12,009 bases of DNA, taken from contig JBDHTO010000029.1 of NCBI GenBank assembly GCA_039808665.1, positions 1 to 12,009 on the forward strand. The letters are read 5' to 3'. This document shows, in pieces, positions 6,546 through 12,009 of this stretch (position 1 is the first letter of the stretch; every line of letters begins with the position of its first letter). This DNA comes from JBDHTO01 sp039808665. Lineage in GTDB: Bacteria > Pseudomonadota > Alphaproteobacteria > Paracaedibacterales > JAKBAR01. A program made the position numbers and the translations under genes. The notes beneath the pieces are model-generated. The model saw only the letters and a program-made list of their open reading frames with translations. It made no database searches and was not told the origin of the DNA.

Positions 6546-7333
6546 TCTTTAACCCCGATAATCCCAAGGCCACTCCGTTCGTGAATGTCTTCGATACGAT
6601 CCCGTTTAAAGCGATCATAATACCCCACACGCAAAACCTCAAATCCACACCGAAGCACCCCCTTCACAAGAACATCCAGGTCCATCAAATGCACCTTTGA
6701 CGGCATATTTTCTGCAATTTGTCTTGGAAAAACATCGCGACTTTCAATATCCGAGCCGGGCCAATTGTCACCAGATTTTCTCCTTCGTTTGAAGGACTCC
6801 AGAACATGCTTTTGCACGTGCGGCATATGGATGGTGGGAGATACGATGTAAATCCTCCCCCCTGGTTTAAGCCATTTATAAATCTTTAAAAGACCCTTCT
6901 CAATAAGGTCTCCAGATAAAAATTGAGTCACCCGAACAAACACGGCATCAAAAGTATTGTCACGAAAGTTTGTCTCAAGGGGAAAAGCCCCCACAACAAA
7001 ATCAATCTTGTTTCTGTACTGTTTTTGAACTTTTTCTTCAACAGCTTGGATATGCCTTGGATCCAAGTCATTAATTACCGCAGATCCACCATAGTTGATG
7101 ATTTCAAGGGATAGCTTTCCAAATCCTGCTCCAATTTCCAAAATATGCTTTGGCGTCTCTGTGGCAAAAATTAAGAAATCGAGGGAGTACGGATCCAACA
7201 AAAAATCCGACATATAACCATATTTATTCAATGTGGGAACAAGCCCTGCAATACTTCCCTGTTTTTTGTCGCTCTCCGCAACCCCCTCTATCGTCCAAAA
7301 AAGCAAAAAAACAAAAATAAGAGGAAAGCGCAT
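6542..7333 (-). CDS. Class I SAM-dependent methyltransferase with an N-terminal secretion signal
   Basis: This is a Rossmann-fold methyltransferase of 263 residues with unknown substrate. Motif I is ILEIGAGFG (64-72) and the acidic end of strand beta-2 is INDLDPRH (87-94). The FDAVFVRVTQFL stretch (128-139) and WLKPGGRIYIVSP (154-166) complete the cofactor fold. The segment before motif I (YGYMSDFLLDPYSLDFL, 38-54) and the WPG motif (191-193) recall a methyltransferase group seen in Legionella and similar bacteria. Unusually, residues 1-19 (MRFPLIFVFLLFWTIEGVA) look like a cleavable Sec signal, which would put the enzyme outside the cytoplasm, where SAM is scarce. An internal Met41 start would drop the signal but also trim part of the N-terminal helix. 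It is the first gene of the run with dsbD (4-nt overlap) and the DsbA-like gene. Fold is certain; location and target are open. Confidence 0.85.
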   Translation of the reverse strand: MRFPLIFVFLLFWTIEGVAESDKKQGSIAGLVPTLNKYGYMSDFLLDPYSLDFLIFATETPKHILEIGAGFGKLSLEIINYGGSAVINDLDPRHIQAVEEKVQKQYRNKIDFVVGAFPLETNFRDNTFDAVFVRVTQFLSGDLIEKGLLKIYKWLKPGGRIYIVSPTIHMPHVQKHVLESFKRRRKSGDNWPGSDIESRDVFPRQIAENMPSKVHLMDLDVLVKGVLRCGFEVLRVGYYDRFKRDRIEDIHERSGLGIIGVKE

Positions 7334-7373
7334 GGGGAAAAATCAATAAGACATTCTTGGAGAAATTTAAGCA

Positions 7374-7403
7374 GTTTTAGAAATAAAACACAATGAATGT
7401 CAC
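7374..7403 (-). promoter_or_regulatory. Possible promoter for the methyltransferase-dsbD operon
   Basis: The 142-bp gap between the divergent methyltransferase (start 7333) and pepF (start 7476) must hold both promoters. On the - strand GTGACA (7403-7398) and TAAAAC (7379-7374), 18 bp apart, are a fair -35/-10 pair. On + only weak candidates occur (TTGGAG at 7357, TAGAAA at 7378, 15-bp spacer). Neither is strong. Confidence 0.25.
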
Positions 7404-7475
7404 ATTTCAGAGTTGAAGCAAACACCAACTCATGACAAGATCGAACCAAGTTTTTTCAATTATTTGGGAATTTTC

Positions 7476-9248
7476 ATGACACACGCACACGCCCTTCCTC
7501 GCTGGGATTTGACAGATTTTTATACCCAATTAGATGATCCCCAAATTGAAAAAGACATCCTCTCTATCCGCGAAGATGCAAAACATACCGCCTCCCTCCA
7601 GGGAAAGATGACCTCAGCGTCTGCATCGGATCTTTTAAAACACATCGAACTTTACCAAGCACTCTCACAAAAGCTTGCACGCCTTGGAAGTTATGCTTAC
7701 CTGCACTTTGCAACCGCGATGCTGGATGAAAAGGTCCAAGCCTTTCAGCAACGTATGGATGAATTTGCTACAGAAATTTATACAGCAACCGTCTTTTTTA
7801 CTCATGAACTCAACGATATCGATAGCCACAAGTTAAATAAGATGTTTGAGGAAAACACGGCACTTCAAACCTACAAACCCTGGCTTGAACGTGTTCGGGT
7901 GTTTAAGGAGTTTCAACTAGATCTTAAGCTTGAAGAAGTTTTGCCACAAAAAGACCTCACCGGATGTCAGGCTTGGGTCAGGCTTTTTGACCAAACCCTT
8001 GCGGAAATGATGTTCAAAGACTCAAAAGGCGCTGATCTTAACCTTTCTGAGCTCCTTGAGCATATGTCCAGCCCAAAACCAGAGATTCGCAAAGAAGCAG
8101 CCACCCTTCTTTCCAAGGGGCTTCAGGACAAAAAATCCATGATGACTTTGATCTTTAACACCCTGTTAAAGGATAAAGATGTCACCGATACGCTTCGTGG
8201 ATACAGCTCTCCTTGGCACTCAAGACACCTTGCCAATAACATCGAAGAGGATGTTGTAGACGCGATGGTGGAAACAGTGCGCGCAAATTACAGCCTTTGC
8301 CACAGGTATTATGCGTGGAAGACAAAACAGCTCGGTCTTTCCAAGATTCAATACTGGGACCGCAACGCCCCCCTCACCACGGAAGAAGAAACGCCCTTGT
8401 CTTTTGACAATGCCAAAGTAATTGTTCTTGATGCCTACCGCGCATTTTCCCCAAAGCTCGCCGACGTTGGTCAAAAATTCTTTGACAATCCATGGATTGA
8501 TGTACCGGCTTATAAGGGAAAAACATCGGGAGCCTTCGCACATCCCACAACCCCGGATGTGCATCCTTATCTCATGCTGAATTATCTTGGAAAGCGCCGC
8601 GATGTAATGACGCTTGCCCATGAACTGGGTCATGGCGTCCATCAATATCTTGCCAATTCCCAACCCTATCTTTTGACACATACCCCCCTTACCGTTGCAG
8701 AAACAGCGTCGGTTTTTGGAGAGATGCTTACCTTTCGCTCACTCCTTAAAAATGCAAAAGATAACACAGAAAAGAAAGCCCTCCTGGCCGGAAAAATTGA
8801 GGATATGATCAACACCGTTTTCCGTCAGGTTGCTTTCCATCTTTTTGAGAGAGAGGTTCATCAAAAACGTAAATCTGGGGAGCTTTCTCACAGTGATTTT
8901 TGTGAGATCTGGAGAACCACCCAAAAAGAAGCCTTAGGCAATTCTGTTGAGATTGATCCACTGGTCGACAACTTTTGGGGCTATATCTCCCACTTCCTCC
9001 ACGTACCATTTTATGTATACGCCTATGCTTTTGGTGATTGTTTGGTCAATGCGCTCTATAGCGTTTATCAAAGTGGACAGGTGGAAAATTTCCAGGACAA
9101 ATACCTGCATATGCTGAGCCTTGGCGGAAGCAAGCATTACAGCGATCTTCTTAAGCCCTTTAACCTCGACCCCCGTGACAAATCCTTTTGGCAGGGCGGT
9201 TTGAATGTAATCAAGGAACTTGTCGAAGAGCTAGAGAAGCTTGGCTAA
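7476..9248 (+). CDS. pepF: Oligoendopeptidase F, M3 family zinc metallopeptidase
   Basis: PepF cleaves short peptides in the cytoplasm and takes part in peptide recycling. From ATG 7476 the protein has 590 residues, the usual family size, and begins MTHAHALPRWDLTDFY, a typical PepF start. GGGA lies eight bases upstream. An in-frame TTG at 7413 would add 21 residues unlike the family. The N-terminal helical domain (about 1-180) precedes the M3 catalytic domain. The zinc site HELGH is at residues 382-386 (His382, Glu383, His386), and Glu409 in VAETASVFGE is the likely third ligand. Conserved tails such as FYVYAYAFGDCLVNALY (about 510-526) and the C-terminal LGGS block are present. There is no signal peptide. 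The gene diverges from the methyltransferase, and its stop overlaps that of the convergent small secreted protein gene by four bases. Confidence 0.95.
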   Translation: MTHAHALPRWDLTDFYTQLDDPQIEKDILSIREDAKHTASLQGKMTSASASDLLKHIELYQALSQKLARLGSYAYLHFATAMLDEKVQAFQQRMDEFATEIYTATVFFTHELNDIDSHKLNKMFEENTALQTYKPWLERVRVFKEFQLDLKLEEVLPQKDLTGCQAWVRLFDQTLAEMMFKDSKGADLNLSELLEHMSSPKPEIRKEAATLLSKGLQDKKSMMTLIFNTLLKDKDVTDTLRGYSSPWHSRHLANNIEEDVVDAMVETVRANYSLCHRYYAWKTKQLGLSKIQYWDRNAPLTTEEETPLSFDNAKVIVLDAYRAFSPKLADVGQKFFDNPWIDVPAYKGKTSGAFAHPTTPDVHPYLMLNYLGKRRDVMTLAHELGHGVHQYLANSQPYLLTHTPLTVAETASVFGEMLTFRSLLKNAKDNTEKKALLAGKIEDMINTVFRQVAFHLFEREVHQKRKSGELSHSDFCEIWRTTQKEALGNSVEIDPLVDNFWGYISHFLHVPFYVYAYAFGDCLVNALYSVYQSGQVENFQDKYLHMLSLGGSKHYSDLLKPFNLDPRDKSFWQGGLNVIKELVEELEKLG

Positions 9249-9499
9249 TTTAAAATATCAATCTCGCTACCTGATGAGGATTCATCACTTTCATCATCGG
9301 ACGTTCGATCATTCTGGTGCGCATAAGTCTGATAAATGTTGCTCAGTGGTCTTTTTTTCGGGGGAAGGTCTTCTTCCCTTCCCTGATACCTTTCATAAAG
9401 GGGAGGCAATGGAACACCTGGATTTGCCAAAAACTCTTTTGCCTCTGATGCATGAACAGAGTTCATAACGCACATCATAATAACCCAAGGCAACAACAT
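9245..9499 (-). CDS. Small secreted protein with acidic Ser/Asp/Glu tail (84 aa)
   Basis: I do not recognise a family. From ATG 9499 the protein has 84 residues. A short signal peptide (1-17, MLLPWVIMMCVMNSVHA, cut before SEA) leaves a mature chain of about 67 residues. That chain has a Pro-rich part (NPGVPLPPLYERY, 26-38), a basic patch PPKKR (46-50), a tyrosine stretch NIYQTYAHQN (54-63) and a strongly acidic tail (about 67-81, Ser/Asp/Glu). It holds no cysteine after the signal. The gene is well supported at its start. GGGAGG (9510-9505) lies five bases from the ATG, and a near-consensus promoter (9557-9530) precedes it. A GTG at 9502 would be too close to the ribosome site. It converges on pepF with a 4-bp stop overlap. 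Possible roles are a periplasmic small protein or a host-directed secreted factor. Confidence 0.72.
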   Translation of the reverse strand: MLLPWVIMMCVMNSVHASEAKEFLANPGVPLPPLYERYQGREEDLPPKKRPLSNIYQTYAHQNDRTSDDESDESSSGSEIDILN

Positions 9500-9529
9500 C
9501 ACACCCTCCCCATTTGTAAAGTTGCGGGC

Positions 9530-9557
9530 ATTATGATATCTCTCAAAAAAATGTCAA
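9530..9557 (-). promoter_or_regulatory. Strong sigma70-type promoter for the small secreted protein
   Basis: On the - strand a perfect -35 TTGACA (9557-9552) and a -10 CATAAT (9535-9530, five of six consensus bases) are separated by 16 bp. The predicted start near 9523 gives a leader of about 23 nt before the ATG at 9499, carrying a strong GGGAGG ribosome site. It is the best promoter in the window. It lies only 20 bp before the ABC1 kinase start on the other strand. Confidence 0.72.
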
Positions 9558-9576
9558 GTCTTTTGAAGTTTCTTTA

Positions 9577-10899
9577 GTGGATAGTAAAAACCCTCTCAAA
9601 ACCCTATCACGCATGGCGCAAACAGCTTTTCATGGATCGGCTGCTGCGATGAAATACGCAGCGAGCGGTGCTTTAGGGGGGGAAATTGACCACGAAAAAC
9701 AGGCTGAGCAGCTCTTATCTGTTCTTGGGCATTTGAAGGGCCCCGTGATGAAAGTGGCTCAATTTTTGGCAACCGTACCCGGAGCACTTCCTAAAGAATA
9801 TGCTGACGCCTTTATTAACCTTCAATCCCACGCCCCTGCGATGGGAGAAGGATTCGTCAAAAGGCGTATGAAGGGTGAACTTGGGAACGATTGGCTACAT
9901 CATTTTAAAGACTTTAATCTCACCCCATCCTTTGCAGCATCCCTTGGACAAGTACACCGCGCCACACTTTTGGATGACAGGAAGGTTGCCTGCAAACTTC
10001 AGTACCCGGATATGGGGAGTATTATAGAGGGAGATATCGCTCAACTTTCCCTTTTTCTTAAGGGCTATCGAGCCTTTAACACGGCTATTGATATCACAGA
10101 AATTTTTGAAGAAATCAAAGAAAAACTCAAAGAAGAGCTTGATTATAGGAATGAAGTAAAGAATCAATCTCTCTTCCGTCGTGTCTTTGATGGCTCTCAT
10201 GACGTGATTGTCCCCAAAACCCTCCCCACCCTCTGTACTGATCGATTGATCACCATGGAGTGGGTTGAGGGAAAATCCTTTTTCGACATGACACAAAGCT
10301 CCCAAGACACACGAAACCACCTTTCCAAAATTCTTTTTGATGCGTGGTATCGACCTCTTTATCACTTTGGCATTCTTCACGGCGACCCTCATCCCGGAAA
10401 TTATCAAGCGAACAAGGATCATGGTATTAATCTTTTAGATTTCGGGTGTGTTCGAATTTTCCCACCGGAATTTATTCAAGGAATTACCGACCTTTATCAA
10501 GCACTTAGAGATAATAACCGTCCCTTACTCGTCCATGCCTATGAGTCCTGGGGTTTTCAACATATGAGCAAAGAAGTGATTGACGTCATGAGCGCCTGGG
10601 CAAAACTCCTGTTTGAGCCGCTCCTGGATAATCGAGTACGCCTTATTCAAGAAGAAATCATCGGTTGGGATGTGGCGTCAAAGGTTCACGCAGAGCTCAA
10701 CAAACTCGGGGGAATCAAACCACCCAAAACCTTTGTTTTCATGGATAGAGCTGCTGTTGGCATTGGATCAATCCTTTTCCACATGAAAGCTGAGCTGAAT
10801 TGGCATCAAATGTTCGAAGAACTCATCCAGAATGTTTCTGTGGAGAAATTACAGATTCATCAAGAGAAAATTTTAAATTCTTCCGAGACAGGCCTGTAA
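9577..10899 (+). CDS. ABC1/UbiB (AarF) family atypical protein kinase
   Basis: ABC1/UbiB proteins are atypical kinase-fold ATPases that support ubiquinone biosynthesis or lipid handling at the membrane. The 440-residue protein shows the family motifs in order: KVAQ (59-62) in place of KxGQ, the Ala-rich ATP loop AASLGQVH (120-127), the invariant lysine in VACK (Lys140), EELDYRNE (186-193), the catalytic HGDPHPGN (268-275) and the metal-binding DFG (288-290). There is no C-terminal transmembrane helix like that of E. coli UbiB, which fits the alphaproteobacterial MKVAQ subgroup of unknown exact role. I took the GTG at 9577, although its ribosome site is weak. Met13 (ATG 9613) is an alternative that keeps all motifs. 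The gene diverges from the small secreted protein; no quinone genes lie nearby. The family is certain, the ubiquinone role inferred. Confidence 0.9.
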   Translation: MDSKNPLKTLSRMAQTAFHGSAAAMKYAASGALGGEIDHEKQAEQLLSVLGHLKGPVMKVAQFLATVPGALPKEYADAFINLQSHAPAMGEGFVKRRMKGELGNDWLHHFKDFNLTPSFAASLGQVHRATLLDDRKVACKLQYPDMGSIIEGDIAQLSLFLKGYRAFNTAIDITEIFEEIKEKLKEELDYRNEVKNQSLFRRVFDGSHDVIVPKTLPTLCTDRLITMEWVEGKSFFDMTQSSQDTRNHLSKILFDAWYRPLYHFGILHGDPHPGNYQANKDHGINLLDFGCVRIFPPEFIQGITDLYQALRDNNRPLLVHAYESWGFQHMSKEVIDVMSAWAKLLFEPLLDNRVRLIQEEIIGWDVASKVHAELNKLGGIKPPKTFVFMDRAAVGIGSILFHMKAELNWHQMFEELIQNVSVEKLQIHQEKILNSSETGL

Positions 10900-10913
10900 T
10901 TTTTTTCTAGAAT
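10885..10913 (+). promoter_or_regulatory. Possible promoter for the RutE-like reductase
   Basis: GAGACA (10885-10890) and TAGAAT (10908-10913) are 17 bp apart, matching four and five of six consensus bases. They overlap the end of the ABC1 kinase gene. The start would fall near 10920, about 32 nt before the ATG at 10952. The evidence is only sequence similarity. Confidence 0.35.
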
Positions 10914-10951
10914 AAAACCGCATACCCTTTAAATTCTGGAAAATATTTTTT

Positions 10952-11539
10952 ATGTCCGCAAATCAATCCCTCTGGATGAAGCTTCTTTTTACAGAAGCTC
11001 GTACACATCATACCTGGCAAAATCGTCCTGTGGAGGATATTCTTCTCAAGGAAATCTATGACATCATGAAATTTGGAGCAACCAGCGCTAATTGCTCTCC
11101 TATGCGCGTTTTATTTGTCAAATCAAAGGAAGCTAAAGAAAAACTCAAGGAATGTCTGGCCCCCGGTAACATTGACAAAACCATGACCGCACCTGTCACA
11201 GCAATTTTTGCAGATGACTTTGAATTTTATAATCATCTCCCTAAACTTTTCCCTCATATGGATGCAAAATCTTGGTTCGTCGGTAACAATGATCTCATCA
11301 ACAGCACGGCACAGCGAAGTGGCACACTTCAGGCAGCTTATTTTATGCTTGCCGCCCGTGGATTTGGCCTCGATTGTGGCCCCATGTCCGGATTTGACAA
11401 CGAAAAATGTGATGAGCTCTTTTTCAAAGGTACGAAAACAAAATCAAACTTTTTGTGCAATTTGGGATACGGTGACCCTGAGGGATTATATCCGCGCAGC
11501 CCACGCTTTCAATTCTCAGAAGTGTGCAAAATCTTGTAA
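10952..11539 (+). CDS. RutE/HadB-type NAD(P)H nitroreductase (malonic semialdehyde reductase family)
   Basis: This is a flavin-dependent reductase of the nitroreductase superfamily. In E. coli the relative RutE reduces malonic semialdehyde to 3-hydroxypropionate in pyrimidine breakdown. The 195 residues match RutE length. Typical blocks are LLFTEARTHHTW (11-22), GATSANCSPMR (42-52), EKLKECLAPGNIDKTM with APVTAIFADDFEFY (63-93), the GLDCGPMSGFD loop (139-149), SNFLCNLGYGDP (165-176) and PRSPR (181-185). These match the RutE family better than general nitroreductases. No other rut genes are in view, so the true substrate is open and the enzyme may act as a generic aldehyde or quinone reductase. 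The ATG at 10952 has no good ribosome site, only GGA 14 bases upstream. It follows the ABC1 kinase by 52 bp and is ended by the hairpin at 11561-11593. Confidence 0.9.
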   Translation: MSANQSLWMKLLFTEARTHHTWQNRPVEDILLKEIYDIMKFGATSANCSPMRVLFVKSKEAKEKLKECLAPGNIDKTMTAPVTAIFADDFEFYNHLPKLFPHMDAKSWFVGNNDLINSTAQRSGTLQAAYFMLAARGFGLDCGPMSGFDNEKCDELFFKGTKTKSNFLCNLGYGDPEGLYPRSPRFQFSEVCKIL

Positions 11540-11563
11540 TTTCTGACAAAAAACCTCTATAAA
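11534..11563 (+). promoter_or_regulatory. Possible promoter for the znuA-like gene
   Basis: TTGTAA (11534-11539) and TATAAA (11558-11563) lie 18 bp apart and overlap the reductase stop codon. A start near 11570 would begin inside the left arm of the hairpin at 11561-11592. The znuA transcript would then lack the full stem and escape termination, while read-through from the reductase would meet it. This is inference from spacing alone. Confidence 0.35.
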
Positions 11564-11593
11564 GGTGGGGTATAAATTTATTCCCCACCTTTT
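11561..11593 (+). terminator. Hairpin terminator after the reductase, touching the znuA start
   Basis: AAAGGTGGGG (11561-11570) pairs with CCCCACCTTT (11583-11592), a 10-bp stem. Its 12-nt loop contains the palindrome ATAAATTTAT (11572-11581). The T run is short (TTTT, 11590-11593) and is followed at once by the ATG ATG of the znuA-like gene. It can serve as a terminator for the reductase gene. It may also act in the znuA leader, since no normal ribosome site precedes that ATG. Confidence 0.65.
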
Positions 11594-12009
11594 ATGATGT
11601 TGAGATTCCTTTTTTTATTTTTATTGCTATCGTCCTATGGGCATAGCCTTCATGTTGTTGCTTCTATCAAACCTATCGCAAGTCTTGTCCTTAAAATTAC
11701 AGAGGGGACAGAACACAATGTGCGTGCTCTTTATGAAGGACAAAATTCACCCCATACATCATCTCTTAAAATCAGTGATATCAAAAACCTAAAGTCATCA
11801 GATCTCGTTATTTGGGTGGGTCCAGAGTATGAGCTGGGATCAAAGAAATATTTTCATCAAATCGATCCCACAAAAATCGTCACCATCACACAAATTCCCT
11901 CTCTCAAACTTCTTCACACGCGATTCGAGCATGAGCATGAGCATGAGCATGAGCATGAGCATGAGCATGAGCATGAGCATGAGCATGAGCATGAGCATGA
12001 GCATGAGCA
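11594..12009 (+). CDS. znuA: ZnuA-like zinc ABC transporter substrate-binding protein, 5' part
   Basis: This encodes the N-terminal 138 residues of a periplasmic metal-binding protein that hands zinc to a ZnuBC-type importer; the rest lies beyond the window. A signal peptide (about 1-18, MMLRFLFLFLLLSSYGHS) precedes HVVASIKPIASLV (20-32). SPHTSSLKISDIKNL (52-66) holds His54, which aligns with the first zinc ligand of ZnuA (ASEHDYSL in E. coli), and SDLVIWVGPEYE (69-80) is the conserved continuation. From residue 112 to the window end the protein is a perfect Glu-His alternation, at the place where ZnuA proteins carry a His-rich zinc loop. Two adjacent ATGs (11594, 11597) are possible starts, neither with a Shine-Dalgarno. 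A manganese-type relative is less likely because of the His-rich loop. The palindrome ATAAATTTAT just upstream is a possible Zur-type site, unproven. Confidence 0.88.
   Translation, partial: MMLRFLFLFLLLSSYGHSLHVVASIKPIASLVLKITEGTEHNVRALYEGQNSPHTSSLKISDIKNLKSSDLVIWVGPEYELGSKKYFHQIDPTKIVTITQIPSLKLLHTRFEHEHEHEHEHEHEHEHEHEHEHEHEHE
11927..12009 (+). repeat. Perfect GAGCAT hexanucleotide array in znuA
   Basis: Thirteen complete and one partial (GAGCA) copies of GAGCAT run without a single mismatch to the last base of the window, so the true length is unknown. In the znuA frame it reads Glu-His repeated. Because the unit is six bases, changes in copy number keep the frame and only change the number of metal-binding His residues. 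Confidence 0.97.

Noticed and set aside
7413..7475. Upstream TTG start that would extend PepF by 21 residues
   Set aside because: The family start (LPRWDLTDFY) follows the ATG at 7476, which also has a GGGA at a suitable distance.
8220..8681. 153-aa open frame on - inside pepF
   Set aside because: It lies opposite the HELGH catalytic region, has no motif, and is best seen as a shadow of the conserved peptidase.
9895..10422. 175-aa open frame on - inside the ABC1 kinase gene
   Set aside because: The opposite strand carries all ABC1 motifs; this frame shows no recognisable domain.
9577..10899. KVAQ instead of KxGQ in the ABC1 kinase as a sign of inactivation
   Set aside because: The same Ala variant is familiar in the alphaproteobacterial subgroup, and all other catalytic residues (Lys140, HGDPHPGN, DFG) are intact.
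11927..12009. CRISPR-like or mobile-element end repeat
   Set aside because: The six-base unit has no spacers and sits in frame in the His-rich loop position of a ZnuA-like protein, so it is a coding microsatellite.

Overview
The window looks like ordinary chromosome from a moderately low-GC alphaproteobacterium. The evidence is an rlpA-dacC-tmk gene run, a Com1-type DsbA protein, an AarF/ABC1 kinase of the 'MKVAQ' subgroup and an oligoendopeptidase F. The compact layout, small secreted ORFs and AT-rich spacers suggest a host-associated lineage such as Holosporales or a relative. That placement is inference, because no rRNA or marker tree is available. I found no tRNA, rRNA, CRISPR array, insertion sequence, prophage or defence system.

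Region 1 (1-3471, + strand): the 3' end of an asparagine synthetase gene, then a tight three-gene run behind a plausible promoter. The run encodes an RlpA-type lytic transglycosylase lipoprotein with a SPOR domain, a D-Ala-D-Ala carboxypeptidase and thymidylate kinase. This joins septal peptidoglycan remodelling to dTTP supply. Region 2 (3425-3815): a small helical protein gene on the - strand runs into the 3' end of tmk, and beside it lies a terminator hairpin belonging to the next - strand operon.

Region 3 (3816-7333, - strand): a likely operon, read right to left. It encodes a SAM methyltransferase carrying a secretion signal, then a DsbD/ScsB-type membrane thiol reductase (GTG start, 4-nt overlap), then a periplasmic DsbA/ScsC-like thioredoxin protein. 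DsbD would carry electrons from cytoplasmic thioredoxin across the membrane to the periplasmic partner. The exported-looking methyltransferase is the odd member.

Region 4 (7476-9557): a cytosolic M3 oligoendopeptidase F gene on +, and convergent with it (4-nt stop overlap) a gene for an 84-residue secreted protein with an acidic Ser/Asp/Glu tail, served by a near-consensus promoter and a strong ribosome-binding site. Region 5 (9577-11539, + strand): an ABC1/UbiB-type atypical kinase and a RutE/HadB-type flavin reductase. Region 6 (11540-12009): a strong hairpin touches the start codon of a ZnuA-like zinc-binding protein gene. That gene is cut by the window end inside a perfect GAGCAT hexanucleotide array encoding alternating Glu-His.

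The points most worth a second look are the secretion signal on the methyltransferase and its linkage to a DsbD/DsbA pair, the acidic secreted microprotein, and the pure hexanucleotide repeat in znuA with its unusual hairpin leader.
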